Shown here in pieces: positions 24,950-34,000 of a stretch of DNA of 36,034 nt. The DNA is from Mucilaginibacter frigoritolerans. Its GTDB lineage: Bacteria > Bacteroidota > Bacteroidia > Sphingobacteriales > Sphingobacteriaceae. Location of the stretch: contig NZ_VLLI01000023.1 of assembly GCF_007830615.1 (NCBI RefSeq), positions 1-36,034 on the forward strand, written 5' to 3'. The translations under genes and the position numbers were made by a program. The notes under the pieces were generated by a model, which saw nothing but the letters and a program-made list of their open reading frames with translations, made no database searches and was not told the DNA's origin. Each line of letters opens with the position of its first letter. The first letter of the stretch is position 1.

Positions 24950-27900
24950 TTGAATACATACACTTTCCATATCAATCCTTACGACCTGGCTTTCCTTGGC
25001 GTGATATTTACCGGGCTGAATTTTGCCTTGTTGTTAGCATTCACCAAAAGGATCGGCCGCTCCGCAAACAGGCTTCTTGCTTTGGCCCTGGTTGTGATGG
25101 TTTTGTGGGTTGTCCGTATTTCAGCTATTGATATCCGGTTGCCACTGCAATTTTCATTGGCGCTTGGTCCACTGATCTATTTTTATGTACTAAAATTAAC
25201 GAGGCCGCAATATAAATTCAGCCGAAAGGATTTACTGCACTTCATCCCGGTGCTATTGGAGCAAATCACACTGCTGAACCCGGTATTGCCGTTCCTGGCT
25301 TTTATTTCGGTAATTGCCTACCTGTATTGTTCTCACAGGCTGATAGAACGTTTTTACAGGCGGCTAAAATTTAACGGTGGCGACCGTTACCGGTATGAAT
25401 TGCGTTGGCTGCATAAATTACTGGCAGGTTTTGGCCTGCTATGGCTGCTGTGGATACCTTATACCGCTATAGATTATTTTTATTACCCTCATCAATTAAA
25501 TGTACAGGCTTATTATCCTTTTTATCTCTGCGCGGCAGTGATGTTGATATGGATAGCTGTCGCAGCCTATTTAAGGCCGGGAGTTAGTATGCAGCCAGGC
25601 ACGGCACTCGTCTTAAAACCATTGCTGTCAACTGAGCTGAAACAAAAAGGTATTTGGCTGAAGAAAGTTGTTAAAGAGAACCACCATTATGAGGACCCCG
25701 AACTCAGTTTAAACTCATTGGCTGAAAAGCTTGAATTGACTACCCACGAGTTGTCCCGGATACTCAATACCGTCCTGAAAAAAAGCTTCAATGATTTCAT
25801 TAATGAATACCGCGTTGCAGATGTAGCCATGAGAATGCAGGATCCTGCTTATGATCATTTAACGCTGATGGGCATCGCCTATGATTCGGGCTTCAACTCA
25901 AAAAGCGCCTTTCACCGTATCTTTAAAGAAAGAACAGGTAAAAGCCCCGCGGAATATAAAGCCGATGTGAAAAAAGAACTCCCATCTTATAACTTAGGAC
26001 AACAGCTCCGGTTTGCGACGGTAATTTCGTACCATGAAACCACACTGAAGTGGTCTCCTGAGAAATTAAACCGCAATATAATGTTTAGAAATTATTTCAA
26101 GATTGCCTGGCGTAATTTGGTACGCCAAAGGCTTTTCAGTCTGATCAACATATCTGGCCTGGCCGTCGGATTAGCTGTTTGTATGCTGATTATGATCTAT
26201 GTAGCGCATGAACATAGCTATGACCGTTTCCACAAAAATGCCGACAGGATAGTCAAACCCTACGGCCAGGTAAAGATGGGCGGTAACACATTTGGTATCG
26301 ACCAGATGAGTTACGTATCCGGGCCAATCATCAAACAATCATTGCCGGTAGTGGAGGATTATATGCGCACTACACGTTACTTCACATCAGTGGTGCTGGT
26401 GAGTAATCCATCGCGGCCTGTCCAGAAATTTCCCGAAGATAAATTGCTGTTTGCCGATGCAGGCTTTTTCAATTTCTTTTCTTTCAAATTGTTAGCAGGG
26501 CAGCCTGCACAGGTACTGGCTAAGCCATTTTCCGTGGTCATATCGCAGGATATGGCCAAAAAATACTTTGGTGATGAGAACGCGGTAGGAAAAACATTGA
26601 CCATCAAAACCGATAGCGCCTATACTTACCAGATAACCGGCATTGCCGAAAATTGCCCATCCAATTCGTCCATTGCATATAATTTTGTTGCATCCAATTC
26701 AGGTTTTGTAACAACCAAAGGGGCCAAAGATTACCTTGGCAATCAACAATTGGGTGGTGGTACTTTTGATGTTTTCTTATTATTAAGGCATCGTTCTGAT
26801 ACTACCGCCTTGACAACAGGCCTGCGGTCACTTTATACCTATACCAATAAAAACCCTAAAGCTCAAATTGATTTTTCTCTTTTACCCCTGGCAGACCAGC
26901 ATCTGAAAAGATCAAGGAATGATGCTAACCTAAAATATCTCACTATATTCCCATTAGTTGCCTTACTGATCTTACTGCTTGCCCTGGTCAATTATATGAG
27001 CCTGTCAACCGCAAGGGCTACGCTGCGGGCAAAAGAGATAGGCGTACGTAAAATATCCGGCGCCAGCCGCAAAAGTGTTGCACTGCAATTCTATATCGAA
27101 TCTGCTGTTTATGCGACCATATCTTTCCTGTTAGGGTACGCGCTTTGTTATTTATTTAAACCGGTATTTTTTAATGTCCTTCAGTTGAAAATAGATAATT
27201 CATTCCTTTATAACCCCCTGATCCTGTCCCTGCTATTCGGATTGTTACTGGTTACTATCGTAGTCTCGGGCAGCTATCCATCACTGGTGTTGTCAGCCTT
27301 TAAACCTGTTGTCACGCTTAAAGGAAAAATGGGCAAACAATCAGGCGGCGTTTTGATCCGGAAAATATTTACGACGCTGCAATTCTCAATATCTGTTGCG
27401 CTGATCATTTGCGGAATAGTAATAGACCGGCAGCTTTATTTTTTCAGGCATGCGGATACAGGTGTCGATCGGGACAACGTGGTTATGATCCCGGTCAGCG
27501 GTTCTTTTAAAAATTACCCCAGCTTTAACCATGACGTCAGGACATTGGCAGGCATAGGCGCAGTGTCAACATCGCGATATGGTATGTTCAGTTATTATGA
27601 TATGATCGGAATGCCGGGTAAAACCAAAGATGAAACAGTAATGCTCCCTTCTCTTGATGTTGACCAGGGTTTCTTTCAGCTGGCAGGGCTTAAATGGAAG
27701 TATCCGCCGCTGCCTCATGACAACCTGGGCACCGGAAATAAGATCGTACTTAACGAATTGGCGGTTGAGAAATTGCATTTAGCCGCGAACCCTGTGGGCA
27801 GCTACGTTAATCCTGGTTCAAAGACCATTGTGGTTGGTGTGGTTAAAAATTTCAATTTCGGATCTCTCGAAGATCCCATTCAGCCGCTCGGCCTTTGGGT

Positions 27901-28477
27901 GCTTTCCGACACCGCAAAACTTTGGAAAACCCAGGGAGGATGTTTCCTTTTTGCGAAAATAAAACCGCATACAAATCTCCCAACATTGCTCGGTGCAATA
28001 CAAAAAATATATAAAAGGTATGATGCTGAAACGCCATTCGATTACACTTTTATGGATGACGCTTTTAATGCGCAATATAAAGCCGAAGACCGGCTGGCCT
28101 CCATATTCAGCATCTTTACGGTCATCACCATCGTACTGGCAGGGATGGGGCTATTCGGGCTGGCAGCGTTTACTATAGAGCAGCGCACTAAGGAGATTGG
28201 CATAAGAAAAGTACTCGGGGCAAGTATATCGTCGATTAACGGTATGCTTTCAAAGGATTTCTTAAAGCTGGTATTACTTTCCATTCTCATCGCTTCGCCC
28301 ATTGCCTGGTACGTGATGCATGACTGGCTGCAGGGATTTGCTTACCGCATCAACATACAATGGTGGATGTTTGCCGGGGCAGGATTGCTTGCTGTCATCG
28401 TGGCGGTTATTACAATCAGCTATCATGCGATAAAAGCGGCGGTAGTAAACCCGGTGAATAGTTTACGGTCAGAGTGA
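24950..28477 (+). CDS. Membrane AraC regulator fused to a full-length FtsX/MacB-type permease
   Basis: This 1175-residue fusion starts at TTG (24950): an in-frame TAA lies just upstream, and no ATG precedes the well-formed N-terminus NTYTFHINPYDLAFLG. Residues 1-208 carry about six hydrophobic helices, as in membrane-bound AraC regulators. Residues about 240-342 are an AraC-type double helix-turn-helix (LNSLAEKLELTTHELSRILN, MGIAYDSGFNSKSAFHRIFK). From M378 (FRNYFKIAWRNLVRQRLFSL) runs a complete, roughly 800-residue ABC permease with two periplasmic MacB-PCD-like domains and coupling motifs RAKEIGVRKISGASR and RTKEIGIRKVLGAS. No ATPase gene is adjacent. One polypeptide would thus join a DNA-binding domain to a MacB-like mechanotransmission or efflux permease. 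The reading frame is continuous across the junction. Confidence 0.87.
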   Translation: MNTYTFHINPYDLAFLGVIFTGLNFALLLAFTKRIGRSANRLLALALVVMVLWVVRISAIDIRLPLQFSLALGPLIYFYVLKLTRPQYKFSRKDLLHFIPVLLEQITLLNPVLPFLAFISVIAYLYCSHRLIERFYRRLKFNGGDRYRYELRWLHKLLAGFGLLWLLWIPYTAIDYFYYPHQLNVQAYYPFYLCAAVMLIWIAVAAYLRPGVSMQPGTALVLKPLLSTELKQKGIWLKKVVKENHHYEDPELSLNSLAEKLELTTHELSRILNTVLKKSFNDFINEYRVADVAMRMQDPAYDHLTLMGIAYDSGFNSKSAFHRIFKERTGKSPAEYKADVKKELPSYNLGQQLRFATVISYHETTLKWSPEKLNRNIMFRNYFKIAWRNLVRQRLFSLINISGLAVGLAVCMLIMIYVAHEHSYDRFHKNADRIVKPYGQVKMGGNTFGIDQMSYVSGPIIKQSLPVVEDYMRTTRYFTSVVLVSNPSRPVQKFPEDKLLFADAGFFNFFSFKLLAGQPAQVLAKPFSVVISQDMAKKYFGDENAVGKTLTIKTDSAYTYQITGIAENCPSNSSIAYNFVASNSGFVTTKGAKDYLGNQQLGGGTFDVFLLLRHRSDTTALTTGLRSLYTYTNKNPKAQIDFSLLPLADQHLKRSRNDANLKYLTIFPLVALLILLLALVNYMSLSTARATLRAKEIGVRKISGASRKSVALQFYIESAVYATISFLLGYALCYLFKPVFFNVLQLKIDNSFLYNPLILSLLFGLLLVTIVVSGSYPSLVLSAFKPVVTLKGKMGKQSGGVLIRKIFTTLQFSISVALIICGIVIDRQLYFFRHADTGVDRDNVVMIPVSGSFKNYPSFNHDVRTLAGIGAVSTSRYGMFSYYDMIGMPGKTKDETVMLPSLDVDQGFFQLAGLKWKYPPLPHDNLGTGNKIVLNELAVEKLHLAANPVGSYVNPGSKTIVVGVVKNFNFGSLEDPIQPLGLWVLSDTAKLWKTQGGCFLFAKIKPHTNLPTLLGAIQKIYKRYDAETPFDYTFMDDAFNAQYKAEDRLASIFSIFTVITIVLAGMGLFGLAAFTIEQRTKEIGIRKVLGASISSINGMLSKDFLKLVLLSILIASPIAWYVMHDWLQGFAYRINIQWWMFAGAGLLAVIVAVITISYHAIKAAVVNPVNSLRSE

Positions 28478-28745
28478 TTTACAATCGCATGGCGCAAATT
28501 GCTGTGCAACGAAAACTATGCTCTAACCAAATGCCCCCAGGCAATCAAAGCGGCGCGGACACAGCATGTCGACAGTAGACAAGTAACTGGCTTGGGCAGC
28601 CTGCCAAAAAGAACCTGGATCTGTAAGCGCGTGATCTGAGATTTAGTTGAAACACGAATGTGGTGTGTTCCGGGGTGAGATACGGAACGCATTTTTATGC
28701 CATGTTCAGGTTAGTAAATGTATTTACATCCAAAGAGGGTATGGA

Positions 28746-28940
28746 ATGGAACAAAATAAAAAATCAGTAACACCTGATAGAGCCGTTAAAATATTAGCAA
28801 AGTACAATGTCAAGGTAACTTCGGAGCAAGCAGAGAAAATCTTAGAGTTCATGAATAAGTTAGCACAGATAGCCGTAGATGTATATGTTGATAATCCATG
28901 TAAAAGCGACATCAACGATATCGAACACCCAATAAAATGA
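28746..28940 (+). CDS. Small conserved-looking protein, 64 aa, unknown function
   Basis: I chose the ATG at 28746 (MEQNKKSVTPDRAVKIL), preceded by an AGAGG-type ribosome-binding sequence; the longer frame from 28647 adds an implausible N-terminus. The 64 residues are amphipathic helix throughout: AVKILAKYNVKVTSEQAEKI then LEFMNKLAQIAVDVYVDN. The pattern 'ILaKynVkVTseqAekILefm..LA.iAV..Y' resembles small helical proteins I associate with accessory DNA in this phylum, but I cannot name a family. The preceding 270 bp are relatively GC-rich and without a gene. Confidence 0.6.
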   Translation: MEQNKKSVTPDRAVKILAKYNVKVTSEQAEKILEFMNKLAQIAVDVYVDNPCKSDINDIEHPIK

Positions 28941-29041
28941 ATAATTCCAATATTTTGCATTGACAGTCAGTCAATTACATTAAATGAAAATTGTAATTAT
29001 ATTCGATCTTATGAACGTGTCCTACATAGTCACCCTAACGA

Positions 29042-29214
29042 GGATCGAACTCAAAAAGTGCTTTAATTGCACCGAAACGCAATATTGAAAATTGCCTAAA
29101 AAACAAAAACCGCATCTATTTACAACAGATGCGGTTTTTATAATAATTGTGACCCTTAGACCACAATTTTCGAACTCTTTTATCGACCATTTAAAGTTAT
29201 TGGCTTCAATATAA
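29042..29214 (+). repeat. Recurrent composite element, copy d2-hairpin-c4
   Basis: GGATCGAACTCAAAAAGTG (29042-29060) is followed 45 nt later by a 13-bp hairpin (29105-29139), TGTGACCC at 29148-29155, and TCGAACTCTTTTAT starting at 29170. The frame there reads SNSFIDHLKLLASI and stops at 29214, but it has no ATG (TTT precedes the serine codon). This is the most complete structural copy and the most decayed coding copy. Upstream, AGTCACCCTAACGAG adjoins the box and resembles an antisense tRNA 3' end. Confidence 0.65.
29105..29139. terminator. 13-bp intrinsic terminator-type hairpin
   Basis: AAAAACCGCATCT (29105-29117) and AGATGCGGTTTTT (29127-29139) are perfect arms with a 9-nt loop. The build matches the hairpin at 24437 (A5-CCGC stem base, GCGG-T5 end), but the upper stem differs. 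It is part of the composite element and is not directly behind a gene. Confidence 0.8.
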
Positions 29215-29335
29215 TTGACAATATCAAAAAAAAATTATACACAGTCGGATGCTATTTATATATAATTGAACTCATTACTGGTCGAAGGTACTATCATCCA
29301 AATCATAATATAGCAATTATCCAGATTGTGCCTAA

Positions 29336-29378
29336 AAATCAAAAAGCATAAATCTTTCGACTTGAGGCTTTTTGATTT
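29336..29378 (-). repeat. Inverted, decayed copy of the 24738 terminator
   Basis: AAATCAAAAAGC (29336-29347) and GCTTTTTGATTT (29367-29378) form a 12-bp stem. Inside it, CTTTCGACTTGAGGCTT (29354-29370) is the exact reverse complement of 24738-24754 in the terminator behind the tRNA-like remnant. The AraC-FtsX module is therefore bordered by inverted copies of one terminator. Confidence 0.6.
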
Positions 29379-29402
29379 GATACCGACATGGAAAATCCAT
29401 AA

Positions 29403-29486
29403 ACATTAAAAGTTACCCCGGCAATTGAAGCAGGGTTAACTAAGCGTGTTATGACAATCGAAGAAATTGTAAGACTTGCAGATTGA
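29403..29486 (+). pseudogene. Remnant of a transposase C-terminus
   Basis: After an in-frame stop at 29400-29402, the frame reads TLKVTPAIEAGLTKRVMTIE and continues EIVRLAD to TGA at 29484-29486. The 'TPA.eAGl....ms/tIEEiv.L' ending is typical of the C-terminus of DDE transposases whose catalytic part is missing here. The family cannot be named from 27 residues. It is evidence of past insertion at the right border of the modular zone. Confidence 0.5.
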
Positions 29487-29538
29487 TTTAACCCAACTTA
29501 TTTATACATTTAAGGCTACCTAACCAGTCGTCCTTTTT

Positions 29539-30243
29539 ATGTTAACCCTCGAAATAGTTTTAACCTTAATATTAGCAATATATATTGCTTTTTCTACTAA
29601 AAAATGGAAACATGCTACACCAGTTCAAAAGTTTTTTACAGTATTGGCGAGTCTTTTAGCAATAGTGATTGCCATCAATGCCATCCAAAAAGAACGAAAG
29701 GCTGATTTTATTGACAAGGTTTATGCAACTATTGGTGATTTAAATGACCTTGATGGCGCTGAAATACCTAAAATAAGATTGGGGAATTCACTATCGTTTT
29801 TCACTACAAATACCTACGAATCATTAACCCTTCCAATAAGCAACGGTTCATTTCAAATATACCTAAAGAACAAAAGAATAGTTGTTAATGCTATTTTAAG
29901 GGATATTGATGGGAAGATAATCGGAGCGGTTTTAAATAATGAATGGAGAATGTTTGATACTGAAAATTTTGATTACAATAATGATGATACCGGGTTTGAA
30001 GTTATATCAAAATTTGACCGAAAGGTTTATTATCAAGCCGACTATAAAAATGGCGCAGTTAACTTATTTGGGCTATTTGTTAATGAAAACGGGTTTGGTG
30101 GATATGTTTTCGGAGATGAGGGCAAAAACGGAGAAACAATATTCATGAAAGGTGTTAAATTTAAAAATATAAATATTCCTTATGTTCCGCATTTGTTCTT
30201 ATATCCAAGAGACGTACATCCTGGGGAGAGAATTAAAAGTTAG
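29539..30243 (+). CDS. Membrane-anchored hypothetical protein
   Basis: The 234-residue protein begins with two hydrophobic helices: TLEIVLTLILAIYIAF at about 3-18, then FFTVLASLLAIVIAINAI at about 32-49. The roughly 185-residue tail is soluble, rich in beta-type segments (GNSLSFFTTNTYESLTLPIS, FQIYLKNKRIVVNAIL, GKIIGAVLNNEWRMF) and probably cytoplasmic. The layout resembles two-helix effector-like or regulatory proteins, but no catalytic motif is recognisable. It stands alone, 50 bp after the transposase remnant. The bidirectional terminator at 30393 follows 150 bp later. Confidence 0.7.
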   Translation: MLTLEIVLTLILAIYIAFSTKKWKHATPVQKFFTVLASLLAIVIAINAIQKERKADFIDKVYATIGDLNDLDGAEIPKIRLGNSLSFFTTNTYESLTLPISNGSFQIYLKNKRIVVNAILRDIDGKIIGAVLNNEWRMFDTENFDYNNDDTGFEVISKFDRKVYYQADYKNGAVNLFGLFVNENGFGGYVFGDEGKNGETIFMKGVKFKNINIPYVPHLFLYPRDVHPGERIKS

Positions 30244-30392
30244 CTTTTTTATTTTGCTTGTTATTGAAAAGCAAAACAACAATTGTAAGTAAGGCTAATT
30301 TTATCATAATTTATTTTTAAACCGAGACAATACCCAAAAAAGTGTCAAAAACATTGGGGTTAAACTTAATAAAATCGATTTATGTAAAAAAT

Positions 30393-30419
30393 AACACCGC
30401 TTAAATGAGCGGTGTTTTT
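30393..30419. terminator. Intrinsic terminator between convergent genes
   Basis: AACACCGCT (30393-30401) and AGCGGTGTT (30408-30416) are perfect arms around TAAATG, with T on the right and an A-run on the left. It sits between the hypothetical membrane protein (plus strand) and the small membrane protein (minus strand) and can serve both. Confidence 0.8.
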
Positions 30420-30425
30420 AGCTGC

Positions 30426-30554
30426 CTATTTAATAAAAAAGTGCTTAATCAATCGCACAATTGCATTGTAGGCAACCTGTAAAAGAACAAGGGTAATGAT
30501 GGCTCCAAAGATAAATTGCAGTATGTTTTCATACTTTCGATTTCGGACAGGCAT
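30426..30554 (-). CDS. Tiny single-span membrane protein, 42 aa
   Basis: The frame starts MPVRNRKYENILQFIFGAII, continues TLVLLQVAYNAIVRLIKHFF, and ends IK before TAG at 30426. It has a basic N-terminus, one hydrophobic helix (about 11-31) and a basic C-terminus, which fits a small inner-membrane protein with the positive-inside rule ambiguous. The stop lies 6 bp from the terminator. It is too short for confident gene calling, but the composition and the adjacent terminator argue for a real gene. Confidence 0.45.
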   Translation of the reverse strand: MPVRNRKYENILQFIFGAIITLVLLQVAYNAIVRLIKHFFIK

Positions 30555-31090
30555 GGCAATAAGGATTAATGAATGGAACTATTGTTTTCATTCATTGTAT
30601 CCAAATTGAAGAGGGTAGGGTAGTGAAGTATTTTTTAGAATATTTATTATTTTATATCGAAATAGCTCGCGACAATATAAGGCACCGAGAAAGCAAGGAA
30701 TTGTATTTAAATATTTGTTTTTATCAATGTTGTTTTTTATTCTTGTAATGTTGTCACGATATTATTTTATATAACTAATAACCTTACCATAAATGCCCCA
30801 ATCTAAAACAGCAAATCGCAATTATCGAATCAGAAAGGTTACTCAATGGTAATTTTTGACCTCATGTCCACATTGACTTTATTTATTTTAACCTAACCGT
30901 TTCTCTTTTTTAGCTAAAATTTATGTGCGGTAATTGCTGCCTCAAAATATAATGGACATACGGTTTATTATGTTTATCGATATGACCTTAAAGCCTATCC
31001 TTGCAAATCAAATTAACCCCTTATTTTTCAGCGAACATTTATACTTTTTAATTCCCTAATAACTTTATCTGATTAAACCCCATTTACACA
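30555..31090. other. AT-rich gene-free stretch upstream of the RHS-type gene
   Basis: No gene, RNA or repeat is recognisable in these 536 bp. It should contain the promoter of the large secreted protein gene. No -33/-7 pair stands out enough to report. Confidence 0.4.
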
Positions 31091-34000
31091 ATGAAAAAAA
31101 GTCATTCAAGGCTGTTATTTTTCCTGAGTTTTATATGCTTTTGTCAAATAGCTAGTGCACAAAACGCAACCGCTCCTAATGCATACCTTACTAACTTTGT
31201 AACTCCGGCACCGAACGCAGCATCATTAGGGAAATATGCAGATTACCCGGTAAGTTATTATACCGGCGTGCCGCAAATATCGGTGCCTATTTATAACTTA
31301 AAAGATGGTGGCATCAGTTTACCTATATCATTGAGCTACCACGCCAGTGGTATTCATGTGTCAGAACTGGCATCTTGGATCGGCCTTGGATGGGCTTTAA
31401 ATGCAGGGGGAGTGATTATTCGTACAGTACGCGGCAATCCTGATGAAGGGGTGGGAAATCCTTCCGGTACTGGAGTCAACGGGTATTATTCTTCAAATGG
31501 ATTAAGCAATCTGCCTCTTCTGCCTTATTCTGTAAACGGCCAATCATCTGATCCTAGCAATTTTTTTTATGGCCAGATTACCCCGGCAATCATGGGGGGG
31601 CATACTGATTGTGAACCGGATTTATATACGTTTAATTTTAACGGACATGTAGGAAAGTTTGTATTTGATGAGAACCGCACAGTAAGAATGCTTGAAGATA
31701 ATGACCTGGTTGTTAAAGTAAGCTATAGCTCGACTGGTGTCGCCCGCTCTCCTGCCTCGGCAAACTTTAGTGCCTGGGAGATTATTACACCCGATGGCAT
31801 TGAGTATTACTTCGGCGAGAACAATACTTACGAGCAAACTTTTCCATCTTCAACCGTTTCCGGATCCGATATTTACAATGGATATGCACCATCTAGCTGG
31901 TATTTAACCCGGATTGTGAACCCTAATACAAAAGATACGGCGACTTTTAATTATGTACCGGAAACCTATGCTTATAAGGATTTGGGACCTGAAAGTACTT
32001 ACTATACAAATGGCAATCCATGCGATAATAGTACAATAAATGGAGGAACGGAAAATCCGGGCATCCATAACTTAATAACAACTACTATATATGGACAAAG
32101 ATTATCAAGTATAGTTACAAAGAACTATACCATTAATTTTATCGCAAAAAACGCAAGAGCAGATTTATTGAATATGAGTGGGAGCAGTACGGTCGCTCCA
32201 AATTCATTTAGCTTAGATTCTATAAAGATTAATAGCAATACTAATAATGTCTGTCTAAAACAGTTTACATTAAATCATACTTATTTCCAGTCAACAACTG
32301 CCACATCTGTTGGAATAACTAATAATTTAAATTATTATGGCACTTCAAATGCGGATGCAACAGACACCAAACGGCTAAAATTGGCCTCCGTTCAGGAATT
32401 TTCAGGCGATGGCACATTAAATAAGCCTCCGTATGTATTCACTTACCAGGAAAGCTACTTGAATTATCCAGGATTTCAGCTACCTCGCCGGTTAAGCTAC
32501 GATCAGGATCATTGGGGATTTTCCAATAACGCAGCAGGTAGCAATAATAACTATTTTACTCCTGCTGTTTTTAATACGACTGCTTGTGGCAGCTTTAGTA
32601 GTGCTGGCGCTTACCGGCATCCGGTATGGCCGGATATGTTGGCCTTTACATTAACGAATATACAAGATCCCTTGGGAGTTACGACAACCTTTACCTATGG
32701 GCCTCATAGTGCAAGTAACGGCATGGACCCGGAGGTAAACCCAATGGTGTCAGATACCTTGGTAGGAGGCCTGAGGATCTTACAAATCAAGACCCAGGAC
32801 AATGTAACCAGCAATGTGCAGGTAAGATCATTTAGTTATAGTGGCGGTAGTATTTTTAATATACCGCAGTATTTGTATCAGCTTGCTAATGAGTATTACT
32901 CTTATCAATTAGCCACCGGAGGTTTGGAAACTCAGCAAGGCGGGTATGTTGGTCAGTTTGGATTTATTAATGTGCCGGTATTTGTGAAGCAATCGCAAGG
33001 AATTGTACCTATGCAAGATGAACAGGGAAATTATGTTACCTATCAGTATGTTAAGGAATCATTCGGAGCGGAAGGAGAGAACGGTTATAAAAAATACCAG
33101 TTTTCAGCTTATTTGTCTCCATATGATATAACCTCCCGTTTAGGGGTTGGTCTATATCAGGAACAGAATTATATTGATGGAGTTTACGGAATTTATGGAA
33201 GCGGACATTTCAACGATATTGCACCAGAAACTTTACCCTACGCTGGTTATACCGCGTCTGCAAATTGTTATCCATTTACGCCACAACAGGTAGATTTAAC
33301 AGGAGGGAGACTTTTAGAAGAAGATACATATGACGCATCGAATAATCATTTGGAAAGCACTACTTATGCTTACTCAACCACGTATCACGAAAATTACCAG
33401 ATCAGGGGATTAAAGGTATATAACTATCTCCCTGGAGCCGCGTCTTATCCTGCCTCCAGCGGTTTAAATGCATTGTCATTTTATAAGTTACGTACCGGCA
33501 TTTCGCATTTAACATCTACTACAAGGAAAACGTTTACGGGTACTAGCTTTGTAAGTGAGACAACGAATTATGGCTATGAAAGTCCCAACCATACCTTACA
33601 AACCAGCGATACAACTGTAAACAGTAATGGTGACGTACTGATCAATAAAAACTATTACTCTTTTGACTATACGGATGGTTCAGGAGCTAACATCATGGCT
33701 AAAATGAAGGCCAGAAATTTATTGGAACCCGTTAGTACCTATTCATGGAAAAATAACACGCTAATTGCCGGGAAATATATCCAATATCAGGATTTTGCAA
33801 ACAGCAGTCAAGATACTTTAATTAATCCGGTAAACATTAACGCGTTGGAAACCGCTATTCCGTTAACACCTACGCAGGCTAGCTTAAGTCAAGTATGGAC
33901 GCCAACTCAGGTAAATATATTACCTAACGCATATTTAAAGCCTAGGGTTAATTTTAATTACGACGGTGTCACTGCTAAACCTGTAAACGAACAATTAACA

